Assembly (NCBI GenBank): GCA_033557465.1
Contig: CM066032.1
Coordinates: forward strand, 446,646,270 to 446,710,269
DNA: 64,000 bases
From: Ichthyophis bannanicus
Taxonomy: Eukaryota > Chordata > Amphibia > Gymnophiona > Ichthyophiidae
Direction of reading: 5' to 3'
Made by a program: the position numbers and the translations under genes. Positions 33,771-44,190 of this stretch are shown piece by piece (position 1 is the stretch's first letter; every line of letters starts with the position of its first letter). The notes beneath the pieces are model-generated. The model saw only the letters and a list, made by a program, of their open reading frames with translations. It did no database searches and was not told the DNA's origin.

Positions 33771-34583
33771 TCAGTGATTTGATTCAGTGCTTTCTCTGCA
33801 AACCCTCTTTCCCACCTCCCTTCATTATTTGTGCTTATATGTTCAGTGTTAATGGATCTTTATCATCTAAGTGGATATGCTTTCCAATTTCCCTTTTGCA
33901 TTGGCCTGTGTTGTGTCTGTGACACTCCCTCTCACCTCCACTTTTAACGCGCATGAGCTCTCTCTCTTTCTGTGTCTGTTTCATAGCCTAGTAGAAAGTT
34001 TTCATCCCCCTCAAACCACCAGCCTTCCTATTTCTTTCTGCCTCCAAGTTATCTTGGATCAAGATGGCTGTAGAACCTATCCAGGCCTGACCATACTCTT
34101 CAGGCAAGCCAGTGCAGCAGCCCAACCCTAAGATGCAGACTCTGCCATCCAAAGGAAAACTATCTGAGAAGCTCCTGCAATCAACCAAATCCAATGCACT
34201 GCCAGATAGCAATACCAGTGCATCCCCTTTCCAGCACTCTCCTGTTCAGAATGCTCAGGGCCGTTCATCCCCCAGTGCCACCTTTAGCCCAAAGCTGACC
34301 TTCTGCCCATGCAAGACACCCCTATCTCTCCTGTTAGATTACTGCCATCACTGCCAAGTGCCGATTGACTCAACGAAGCCAAGGCAGAGAGGTCGTACCG
34401 CCGCAGGCCCAGGACTGTTGACCAATCTGTCCCAGGCAGGTCCAGACAGTGTACCTCTGCCTCAGTCCTCAGCCTGCTGGTCCTTACTGCCGCTGTAGCC
34501 CTGTGTGTGTCTGCAACCTGAACGGAGAATGGTCCTAGCCAGTAATTGTCTAAGGGAGTGGAAAAGAAATCTGGGAGCATTCT
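33771..34583. other. No gene seen
   Basis: A 128-residue frame (34112-34498, +) is Pro/Ser-rich and lacks a recognisable motif; a rival frame runs opposite. I do not call a gene. Confidence 0.45.
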
Positions 34584-34800
34584 GAGATAAGACAGCTTAC
34601 ATCTACCCTAACTCCTTAATACAAAGGAGTGGTGCTGGTGTAGGCAGAGAGGGATTAGAGAGGGGTCGTCTCCCTAATTCCTCTCTACCTGCACCCTCCT
34701 TAGTCAGGAAAGTGTCATTCTCTGAAAATAGGGGGATAGGAAAACTGTCTTATCTCAAAACTGTCTCAGAGGAGCGAGGATATTTTGAGATGAGACAGTT
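34584..34800. repeat. Foldback structure
   Basis: GAGATAAGACAG (34584-34595) pairs with CTGTCTTATCTC (34745-34756), and the inner arms AAGGAGTGGTGCTGGTGTAG and CTACCTGCACCCTCCTT pair imperfectly, down to a hairpin centred near 34665 (GGGATTAG/CTAATTCC). A second pair, AACTGTCTCA and TGAGACAGTT (34759-34800), follows. Likely a MITE-like element, unclassified. Confidence 0.55.
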
Positions 34801-34817
34801 ACCCTAACCCCTTTAAC

Positions 34818-35222
34818 ATAAGAACATAAGATATGGCATAATGGGTCAGACGAAGGTCCATCAAGTCCAGTATCCTGTTTCCATCAGTGGCCAATCTAGG
34901 TCATATATACCTAGGAGTTTCCCCAAAAGACACAGGTTCCACAATGCTTGTACTGGGTCAAGCACTGATATCCTGGGTCCCTTCTAAATAATGGTTTATG
35001 GACCTTTCCTCCAGAAACTTGTCCAAACCTTTTTTAAACCCAGCTGCACTAACAGCCTTTACCACATCCTCCGGTAACAAATTCCAGAGTTTGATTACAC
35101 GTTGAGTGAAAAAATACTTTCTTTTATTAGTCTTAAATAGTTTACCCTGTAGCTTCATTGCATGTCCCCTAGTCTTTCTATATTGTGATAACGTAAACAA
35201 TAGATCTACGTTTACCCATTTA
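34818..35222 (-). mobile_element. CR1 3' end
   Basis: Closely related copy of 29036-29440, including the C-terminal frame 34958-35257 with YRKTRGHAMKLQGKLFKTNK and the CR1 tail repeat. 5'-truncated near 35222. Confidence 0.9.
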
Positions 35223-35452
35223 TTACTGGCCAAAGAGCTATTTTCAGAAAATAACACTATGACAAAGTATTGGTGGTCAACATTGATTGTAATGCTATTT
35301 CAAAGCATGTCCTCTCAAACCTCGAAAACCAAGCTTAAGGACTGGGCAAAATTGGGGAGTAAAAGAAAAAGAAAAAAATCGACATCTTTTGTAATTTACA
35401 TGTGCTCTTTATGTGCATCTTTTTCTATGTCTCTGGTGTTGCATTGCATGTA

Positions 35453-35665
35453 GGAGTAGAGGTATGGCCTAGTAGTTAGAACACTGACTTGGTAACCAAG
35501 CAGCTAGGGTTCAAGTCCCACTAGCACTCCTTGTGACCTTGGGCAAGTCACTTAACCCTTCATTACCTTGGAAGAAAGATCTGGCAATCTACTTCTGGTC
35601 ATACTGCCAAGAAAACCCAGGCAAGCCTGGGTCAGCATTGACTCAAGGGCACCCACTGCATGCAG
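35453..35665 (+). mobile_element. CORE-type SINE
   Basis: Head (ATGGCCTAGTAGTTAGAAC, GGGTTCAAGTCCCACT), CORE (GTGACCTTGGGCAAGTCAC) and tail (CTGGCAATCTACTTCTGG ... AGCATTGACTCAAGGG) as at 28311. No long poly(A). Confidence 0.8.
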
Positions 35666-36660
35666 AGTCTGGCTTCTTGGGATTTCAGTTTAATATCTGT
35701 CTGTGCATTTTTATTTTTAGTGTGTGGTCACTTATTCTGTGCTTGGTGAGAGTTCACTTTCAAATATGTCAGTGTGTTTTGAGGCCAGATATTCTGTTAG
35801 CATGTAGTTTCTATGTAGGGATCTGTAATAATCTGCCTTGTTCAGTTTTCCCGTTGCTGCCCTTTTTGGGGTAGGCTCCTCAAATGGAGTGAGTTTCAGA
35901 AATTAGTTCAACTATGGAATGGTAGATTTGCCCTATAGGTCCCATGCAGTGGCTTTTGCCTTTTTTTGTTGCTTGTGTGGTGTCAGCGGTAGAGTGTTGG
36001 TGGGGGTATTAGGATATGGATAGTCTTTGAAATATGCAGTTTTGTGTTCTTGATGCTGCTGCTCTGTAATTTAAAATATTTTGTTAGTTCAGATTTGAAG
36101 AAATAACAATTTTTTTTAACTTTATACATGTTGCTATCCCATTCACCCTCTCCCTCCCTGCACTCCTTAGTGAACTAAACCCCCTCCTGTCCCCTTCCCT
36201 CCTCTCTCCCTTTACGATCTTTTTAGAGCCAGTTCCAGAATACCCTCCACTGGCTTTCAATTTTCATCACTCTCCCCTTTCATAAAGCAGTCAGTTTATG
36301 CATGCTGTAAAGCTCGCCTACCCTCTTTACATACCCCCTATGCCTGACAGCAGGGCCTGATTCCAATGCCAAGCTCACAGCGGGCCACTACAACCAGATG
36401 TCTCCACAGTCCCCTATGACCAAGAGGGCAGCCTAGGTCTGCTTGTGGAGTAGGTAGACTGCTAGGTCGCTCAGAAGGCCTCGTCCTAGTATCTCCTCCA
36501 TCAACCCAATGGCCTTCTCCCAGTAACGCTGTACCATTGGGCATTCACCACATATGAAAGAAACCTCCTTGAGCCCTGCATTGCTTCCAGCAGTCCATGG
36601 ACATTGTGGTTCCCAACCAGTTCAACCGCACCAGCGTCAAGTACCACCGATACAGTATTT
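35666..36660. other. No gene seen
   Basis: Mixed sequence with C-rich part near 36150-36220. No motif recognised. Confidence 0.45.
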
Positions 36661-36662
36661 TG

Positions 36663-37315
36663 TATGTGTTAATGATGTTTCACTTGAGTATTGTCTGCAG
36701 TTTTGGAGACGGTACCTCACAAAGGATATAAAAAGATTTGAAGTGGTTCAGAGGAAGGTGACCAAAATGATATGGGATCTGCACCAGAAGACATATGAGA
36801 AGAGACTTGAAGACCTGAATATGTATACACCAGAGGAGGAATAGGGGAGCTATGATACAGATCTTTAAATACTTGGTGTTAATGAACAAACCAACCTCTT
36901 TCAAAGAAGGGGAATCCATGGAACTAGAGGACATGAAATTAAGCTGCAAGGAGGTAAACTTAAAAGCAACATCAGGAAATACCTTTCATGGAAAGGGTGG
37001 TGGATGCTTGGAATATCCTCCCGAAGGAGGTGGTGGGAGCAAAAACAGTGACAGAATTCAAAAAGGTATGGGACAGACACAGAGGACCCTTCTATAGCAG
37101 GAGGATGGAATCAAAGCAAACTTAACTTTTACACTTCCAAAAAATAAAGGAGCGTAACCTACACAGAGCAGCAGGAACAACCATAAAGAAAGGCCTAGAG
37201 GAGGTAACCTGCACAGAGTGGCAGGTACAACTCTAGCTACCTTACTGGATAGACTAGATGGACCATGTAGATCTTTATCTGCCATCATTTACTATGTTGC
37301 TTTGTTACTATGATC
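36663..37315 (+). mobile_element. CR1 3' end, second subfamily
   Basis: Plus-strand CR1 thumb and C-terminal part: SLEYCLQFWRRYLTKDIKRFEVVQRKVTKM split by frames (36554-36844), then a decayed tail and a 3' end reading TAGATGGACCATGTAGATC...CATCATTTACTATGTT. The same 3' end is at 50276-50497 and, inverted, at 56950, so this is a subfamily distinct from the one at 29036. (Motif quoted in part only; FEVVQRKVTKM is the clearest piece.). Confidence 0.8.
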
Positions 37316-38689
37316 CCCCCACAACCCTGCCATCTTGCAAAATGGTGGGACCTGACCCTAGCAGTATATCAGAAATTTCTGCTAGGGGTAAGGATACAGC
37401 TCCTTGTCTACTGACTCCTAAGGGTACATTCTGATGTACTGCAGGGGGAAGGGCAAATATTGCCATTTTGCAAGATGTAGATACTGGACCAAAGCAAATG
37501 AGCATTGCTTCTGCTCTCTTCAATAAATGATTGCTTTGGGAGTGAGTTGAAATCTGTGGGAGGGGAGGTTGGAAAGTCAAAACCCATCAGCCAGATTATT
37601 TGAAGGAGGAAGGACTTCAGGAGAACAGTGGGAGAAAAGGATGGCCAGCAAGACCCCAAGGCTTTAAAGTCTTCTCAATGAAGAGGGCTCAGAATTGGAG
37701 CCAGTAGCCCCCTTGTGAAAAATTTCAAAGTTGGCTAAGAACATAACTTCATTTCGATATGCGGTATTTCTTTTTTGGGAAAAATGGGAGTGTAAATCCT
37801 TTTTCATATCAGCACATTAACATGCTGCTTTGCATGAATTTAAATCACAGCAGCTCAATAATGTGAATTTTACAACGTGAAAATGTACAAATGTTTATTA
37901 CTGTGAAGAGCACTTTTGCTACTTTGCAAAAATGTGCTTTGAAAGAAAACATAATTTTTCATTATTCACATAGAGCCCAATTCCGTAACATGTATGTCCA
38001 GCCTGCAGACACGTCTAAATTAAAACAGCCTGTTTGAACTTAATTCCGCATCCTTGGTTCTGGATGTGCCCGCAGGTCTGGAATCGGGAGATAGACGGGT
38101 TCGGCGCAGCACAGGCAAAGCGCTATTCAGCTGGCCCATGCATGCATCCAGCGTACAGGCCACGCAATATAATGGAGAAACATGTCCCCCATCAATATCA
38201 TCGGACGTGGGTAAATGTTTGACATCCCTGCGCCCACTGAATTCTGAAAAGTTAAACATTTTGCTTCCTGTCCATCCCCGCGATGTACCAACAGATGCCA
38301 CATCCCTCATGAAAAACATGCAATTGCTAAGTTGCTCTTCACACTGACAGTAGTTTGCTGATGCAAACTAGATATAAATACCAATAAGAAATGACCACGG
38401 CTGCAACCTAGACCTCCTCAGGCCCTGAAAAATGCTAAGTAATCCCAGTGCACCCTAATATGGTGTAAGAGAATGAAAATATGAACATGTATGTCAGGAC
38501 ATACCTTGCATCAAGTGGTACTTGGCATTAGAAAATGACCTCAGTAATTCCTGCCTTGGTCATCTCTACCAAGGTGGAGATTAAACTGGTGGAGATTAAC
38601 CTTTACCAAGTGCACCAAACCTGAAACAAACATCACAGTTCACCAAAGGATGCATAATATTGCTGAATGGCAAATGTATGCCCATTTTG
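37316..38689. other. No gene seen
   Basis: No coding or repeat motif recognised. A local rise in CpG occurs at 38085-38115 and 38270-38290. Confidence 0.45.
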
Positions 38690-39140
38690 TGCCTATGGCC
38701 TATAAATGCACTCATTCTGTACTTTCTTTCCCCTCCTATCTCTCCCTACACCCCTCCTTGGGAACTCCGCTCTTCTGTCAGATTGCTTCTATTTCTGCAC
38801 TTCTCTTCTACTGCCAAATCCAGACTTCTCTCCTGTCACCTTGCTGCTCCTTATGCCTAGAACAAGCTACCTGAGTCTGTACAGGTTTCTTTCCTGGCCC
38901 TTCCCAAATCCAGGCTGAGCACTCACCTCTTTATTGCTGCTTTTGGATCTGATCCGCCTGAGCTCCCTTGTGCTTCCATGCCATTCTCAATAAATGTATC
39001 CTGTCCACAGCTTCTGTGCTGATTTTCTTGACTAGATTGTAAGCTCTGCTGAACTGGGACCGTCTTTTATGTGTGTCTGTGCAGTGCTGCCTACGCCTTG
39101 TTGCACTATACAAATTATCAGTCGTAGTAGTAGTGGTAGT
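38690..39140 (+). mobile_element. L2 3' end with C-terminal coding part
   Basis: Frame 38660-38860 gives SCHLAAPYA, and the next frames give LPESVQ and LSTHLF-type pieces, the end of L2 ORF2. Then comes the L2 terminal block (TTGACTAGATTGTAAGCTC at about 39028) and a GTAGTAGTAGTGGTAG tail. Confidence 0.85.
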
Positions 39141-39154
39141 TGTAGGGCCTTCTG

Positions 39155-39568
39155 CTATGGCATCTGATTTCCACATATCTGGGTACTGGCATTTCTCACA
39201 ACAGCTACACCTTTCCCATCATGGTGTATGTCGGTCTGTATACATCTGCTATTTATGGGACAACCCTGGCTGCCTTCCCACAGTCTGCTTTGTGGCACTG
39301 CTCCTCTGGCCAGGCCTGTGTGGACATGGGAGGGAGATCCCTGTGCCATCATACCCAGTAGCCAGCCTCCAAATATATCGCCACTCTCGCAGCTTGCATA
39401 GATCCTGGACTGGGGAAGGATGTAGGCCTCATGGCACAATCTGGGAGATGTTGGCACAACATCAGTCATATCTCCCAGTGCCTGGTACAGCTGATGTATG
39501 GCTGCCCTATCACACTGGCACCTGGTGACACTGCAGTCATCCATATGGTCCAGGTACTGGTCAGCCAT
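39155..39568 (-). pseudogene. PIF/Harbinger-like transposase relic
   Basis: A 137-residue frame starts MADQYLDHMDDCSVTRCQCDR and continues AAIHQLYQALGD, resembling the N-terminal RFDRxxIxxLxxxL pattern of HARBI1-type transposases. Later GDIFGGWLLGMMAQGSPSH recalls the family's GSFQxxxGxxxGxSQxSxS segment. The DDE catalytic part is not visible downstream, so this is at most an N-terminal fragment. The match is by eye and moderate. Confidence 0.45.
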
Positions 39569-39839
39569 TCATGGCCTCCCTGAATTGCAGATCAACACAC
39601 CAAATTCTCTCATGTTACCCCCAAACCACACACTCTCACTTGCAGTCAGAAAAGACATCATTCTGCCAAACCAAACCTATGACTAACAGCTGCTACACCA
39701 TAATGGCATGACATCCCAGGACTACACATATGATCTCCCTTTCTCACTGCAACATGATTTTCCGAGAGTCGGATAAGGAGCAGCCCCGCACGGTACCTTG
39801 CACAGATATGAAGGCTTCTGGCAAAGGCGCCTGGTCTCC

Positions 39840-40861
39840 TGAGAGGCCATCCTGGTGAGGACCTCCTCGATGCCCGACCCGGTGACCCTGGGATTGGTGT
39901 CACAGCGCCCCACCCCCACGTGGGAGTCCCGCATGCTGGCGCTGGAACGCAGCATTTATGCGTTCATCTCTTTCCAGCAGGCGCTCACAGCCAGCTTTGC
40001 TGATGTGCCCGGAGACTGTGGGTCCCTCACGTGGGACACCAAAACCCGTCCAGGAAACCCCTGAGAGCCGTGGGCCCTGTGAGGGCCCTTGACGTTGATC
40101 TTGCTCACCCTCCCATTCCTCAGAGGCGAGGTCTTCCAAGGCCTCCAGCTCCAAGTGGGCCTTGGCTGCTGGACAGGGCGACCTGCCCGGCTCGGACTCC
40201 TCACCTGAGTTCTCGGACTGGGAGTCCTATGGGGACACCTCCCCGGAGACCTGTATTCATTGGGATCTTCCGTTGGACTCCTCCCCACCTCCTTCTGGTG
40301 TTCACCCGGAGCATGGTGTGGGCTCTTAACCTGGCCACTCAGGCCGAGGAGGACCCTCTAGCTGAAGAACTAGACATTCTTCAATACGAGCCCCCGCCTA
40401 GGGAATCTCACTGTCCCAGTCCCTCCCATTCTGTCTCGGCTGCTGCTCCACATGGGGGAGGCACCCGCCTCGGTCCCCATGGTGAGTAAGCGCCTCAACA
40501 CAATGTACAAGATACATCATGGCCCTGGGTTCAGAAAGACCCAACTTCCCCACACCTCTATGGTGGTGGAGTCAACCATGAGGAAGCAGAAGAGCCCAAA
40601 ATCGCATTCATCAGTTCCCCCGGGCCAGGAGTTGAGAGCCCTTGATGCCCTGGGCCACAAGGCTTACCAAGGCTCCATGCTCTCTTGTCACATTCAAGTG
40701 TACCAGCTCTACATGGGCATGTTCTTGTGCGACTTGGCCAAGGAGCTCGGAGGTTTCTCCATGGGCCTTGAGGGCAAGTCTCTTAATAGGTTCAGTGCCC
40801 TGATGAAGTCCGTCACAGACTGCTCTAAATACCTTTTCCGAGCCACTTACAATGGATTAAA
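39840..40861 (+). pseudogene. DIRS-like gag relic
   Basis: GC-rich, mostly open plus-strand sequence in shifted frames (39855-40064, 40031-40489, 40452-40886). The clearest part, about residues 60-135 of the last frame, reads ALDALGHKAYQGSMLSCHIQ and YQLYMGMFLCDLAKEL, then KYLFRATYNG. This is the pattern of DIRS-element gag proteins (also found in the C-terminal half of LAP2-alpha). An acidic Ser/Asp-rich region precedes it. The tyrosine recombinase and RT of DIRS are not present. It is cut at 40862 by a CR1. Confidence 0.6.
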
Positions 40862-41380
40862 AGGGGATGGAAGGATACTCCTATGAAGAAAGGCTAAAAA
40901 GGTTAGGGCTCTTTAACCTGGAAAAGAGACGGCTGAGGGGAGATATGATAGAAGTCTATAAATTAATGAACGGAGTGGAATGGGTAAACGTAGATCAATT
41001 GTTTACGTTATCAGAATATAGAAAGACTAGGGGACATGCAATGAAACTACAGGGTAAACTATTTAAGACTAATAAAATATTTTTTCACTCAACATGTAAT
41101 CAAACTCTGGAATTTGTTACCAGAGGATGTAGTGAAGGCTTAGTGTAGCTGGGTTTAAAAAAGGTTTGGACAAGTTCCTGGAGGAAAGGTCCATAAACCA
41201 TTAAGAAGGGACCCAGGATATCAATGCTTGACCCAGTACAAGCATTGTGAAACCTGTCTTTTGGGGAAACTGCTAGGTATGTATGACCTAGATTGGCCAC
41301 TGTTGGAAACAGGATACTGGGCTTGATGGACCTTGGTCTGACCCAGTATGGCATATCTTATGTTCTTATGTTCTTATGAT
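40862..41380 (+). mobile_element. CR1 3' end inserted in the gag relic
   Basis: Frame 40867-41148 gives YSYEERLKRLGLFNLEKRRL and GHAMKLQGKLFKTNK, then the 3' UTR (TGACCCAGTATGGCATATC) and the terminal repeat ATGTTCTTATGTTCTTATG. Same subfamily as 29036. It begins exactly where the DIRS-like frame stops. Confidence 0.9.
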
Positions 41381-41787
41381 TTGTTTCCAGACTCACTCAC
41401 ATACTATTCTTACATCAACAATCCCAGTTTTCAGTTTGTTTGGGTTCTCTGGATCAGCTGTTTTAGCACAAACCACATTTCAGCATAGCATGAATATACA
41501 CTATTGCTCTTCTTAACATTTCTCTAAGGGTGTTATTAATGTTTCTTTACCTTACAACATTCCTTTACCTCTGCTTTTTGCTCTTTGTAATGCATTTTGT
41601 GTTTTTCCAGACTGCAGTCACACCAGTTCAGCACATACTTTTCACAACCATTCTTCTATATGGGATGAATTGCAGAGCACAGCAGAACATTTTCTAAGTC
41701 TTGGCCTTATGGAAATTTCCAGGAAACACTTAAAGCGTACATGGGCCTGCGGGGAATGAACAGTTTGGTCCAGCGGCCAGGGTTCGC
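41381..41787. other. No gene seen
   Basis: AT-rich; no motif recognised and no continuation of the DIRS-like gag. Confidence 0.5.
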
Positions 41788-42050
41788 GGCTTTTGAATGG
41801 AGCCGTGGTGCCATGGCAACTAGACGCCATGGCGCCGCAGCTCCATTCAAAAGCCCTGACTGAGTTATCTGGGCAAGGCCTGTACTTGCAGGCCAACCTG
41901 AATTGGGGTCCCAGCCTGCATGTACAGGCCTGGACACAATTCTGATCCCATGGGGCTAGACATACCCTGCGGGATCAGAATCCCGACTAACTCTGTGCGT
42001 CTGGTTTCGACCGGGTGCACAGAGAATCTGGACGTCCAGGACTGAATCAG
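41788..42050. repeat. Chain of hairpins, GC-rich
   Basis: Three or four inverted repeats in a row: GGCTTTTGAATGGAGC (41788-41803) with its exact complement at 41840-41855, enclosing paired GCCATGGC words; GGCCTGTACTTGCAGGC with GCCTGCATGTACAGGCC (one mismatch); ATTCTGATCCC with GGGATCAGAAT (about 41939-41983); and CTCTGTGC with GCACAGAG. Probably a non-coding DNA element, family unknown. Confidence 0.65.
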
Positions 42051-42407
42051 GCCCCATGTGTGTACACACATTTTATAATATTTACATCTGTATCTCAACA
42101 CTGCCCCAGCTCCACCAAAACTATACTGTACTTTCAGAAATGCCTACAAGCAGATCATGTCAAAGTAGGTGCAATTTTTTGATGTATCTACAAGTACATA
42201 CCTATGAGAAAAATTAGAAGCATGTAAGTGTGTGCACACATTGCATGCAGAAAATGCTCTATAGAATTAATTTAACATTTATCGAGGCTGGGCAATATTC
42301 AGCACACTCTTAACACTGTAGCTGCAGTTCTACCCTTGTGAAATGCATGAAGAATTGCAATCCCTTTTGTCCCGTATTTCATGTTCAATTAAGAGTGCCA
42401 CAGAATA

Positions 42408-42625
42408 GTGGAGTAGCTTAGTGACTAGAGAAGCAAAACATGAGTAGGCAAGCCAGGGTTCAAATCCCACATCTCCCACTGCCACTCCTTCAGACCTTGG
42501 GCAAGTCACTCCATCCACCACAGCCTCAATTACAACTTAGATTGTGAACCCACTGAGCCTTAGAAATAATCATGTACCTAAATTACCGTGAGCCTTGAGG
42601 TCAGATTTGGAAAATATGAGTAAAA
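42408..42625 (+). mobile_element. SINE with LINE-like tail
   Basis: Degraded head (TAGCTTAGTGACTAGAG, GGGTTCAAATCCCACATC), CORE (GACCTTGGGCAAGTCAC) and a tail with ACCGTGAGCCTTGAGG, related to the copy at 33395. Confidence 0.65.
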
Positions 42626-42710
42626 ATTCAAGTTTTGCTGGGGCACTACAAATAGACCCTAGGGAACAAATTAAATCAGTGAATGCCCTTTAAAGCTGAC
42701 ATACATATAG

Positions 42711-42856
42711 GGGTTGATACTCAGTGGCGGTTAGCATTGGGGCATCTAGCAACATTAGAGGGGGGTGTTCAGCAGCACATCTGACCATCCCTCTCAGCAC
42801 GATTAACTGGTTAGCAAGTCTGCTAACCAGTTAAATCATTTTCAATATCAACCCGA
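42711..42856. mobile_element. Small foldback element
   Basis: Ends GGGGTTGATAC and ATATCAACCC are inverted. Inside, TTAACTGGTTAGCA (42803-42816) and its exact complement (42821-42834) enclose a 4-base loop. Non-coding; related in style to 63664-64000. Confidence 0.55.
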
Positions 42857-43968
42857 TAGGTTTTGGAAAAACTGAGAGAGTAGCAAACTCATAAATGTGG
42901 CAAATTCTTTATGGAGAGACAATATATGCACAATCAAGAACAAGTAAGCATAAGCCAGTGCCGGACTTCCATTTCGTTATTCTGCCTATCAAAACATGGA
43001 AAGAGTCGGAGGAGTACTACTGCCCAGAACTAAAGGAAGGGTTTCTGAGCTGTGTGCATATCAGAATGAATAAAGAGAATCTCAGTATCACTGAATAATG
43101 TGATTCCATCATAGCAGACCGTCCAAAGGACTGTGCGGAAGAAAACCACTTCGAACAGCTTTACTATACACATCAAAAATCAGCAAAGGTGCCACTTGAC
43201 AAGCTTGCAAAATATGACCTAAGCTTGAAGGCATTAGTTTAAAATTAGACCAGCATGATATATATTCAAAATAACTGAAAAATAATGCAATCAATATTGT
43301 CAAATGCAGCTGTGAAATCTTAACAAGATGAAAGCAGAAGGCCCCTTTCAACCCTGACTTGCACCTCATTCCAGCATCTAATTATCAACTAGTGCAAGGA
43401 GTAAATAAAAAAAAGGAACAGAAAAGAATAACATACCTAAAGATTTACCTGAGGCTTTTCCAAAAAATAAAGACATACACAAAACCCATTTCCTTTTGCT
43501 TAAGTAAGAAAGTCAATTTCCTACTCCAGGCACTGCAGTATTAAATATTGATGTAGATTTTTCTTCCAAGGCATTGAACACTTATTGAGGAGGCTTAGTC
43601 CATTTGGAATCACTGTCATTTAGTATTTTTAGGTGGATGGGGGTGCTATATAAATGCAGTGGGATGGGGGGGGGGGGGGTTAGAGACTATTAAGGTGTCC
43701 TGTCTGGTTCTAGATCTAGCCCCTAGAGGAAGATTCAGGAAGGGAAAGCACAGTGAAGCTACAGAAATTTTAAACTTCTGAAGTTTAATTTTATAACGGT
43801 TGCCAAAATGTATATGTGCACCAAAAAAACGTGGCAGATGAACGTGTGTGGCATTTTATAAAGTGTGCACGTCTCATCTACATGCATGTGCATTTTCTTA
43901 CTTCCGTGTTTGCCCTTAAGTTTATGCAATGAGTACATTGATGTGCCCGGTACGGGGATGTCAACAAA
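42857..43968. other. No gene seen
   Basis: AT-rich; includes a 13-G run near 43667. Short frames only. Confidence 0.45.
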
Positions 43969-44190
43969 ATGGCTCCTAGAGCGAGGAAACCAAATTTTAT
44001 CTACCAGGGCACACTCCTCATTGCCAAGCTTATGTTGAACCAGATGAACCACTTCTTCTCGGAGCCTGGCAAGAGGAAGAACCTGCCCAGAATATGCCAG
44101 GCCTCAGAACACTTCACCAGATGCTTTAATCACTATGTATCCTACCCCAGAGATGTAGATGCCAGGAGCATGCTGAGATGGTATTAGTGA
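43969..44190 (+). pseudogene. Possible Myb/SANT-like domain ORF
   Basis: A 72-residue frame from ATG. MAPRARKPNF, then a Leu-rich helix (LLIAKLMLNQMNHFFS), PGKRKNLPRICQASEHF and FNHYVSYPRDVDA. Myb/SANT-like DNA-binding domains of transposon origin (MSANTD genes, Harbinger partner proteins) have a KRKxNFT start, a helix, PGKR and a TxxVNxV... RTVxxxRKRW order. The tryptophans are mostly missing and the frame stops at the expected recognition helix. Match is by eye; composition differs from flanking AT-rich DNA. Confidence 0.35.

Noticed and set aside
34112..34498. 128-residue Pro/Ser-rich ORF as a gene
   Set aside because: No recognisable domain, and a rival frame of similar length runs on the other strand.
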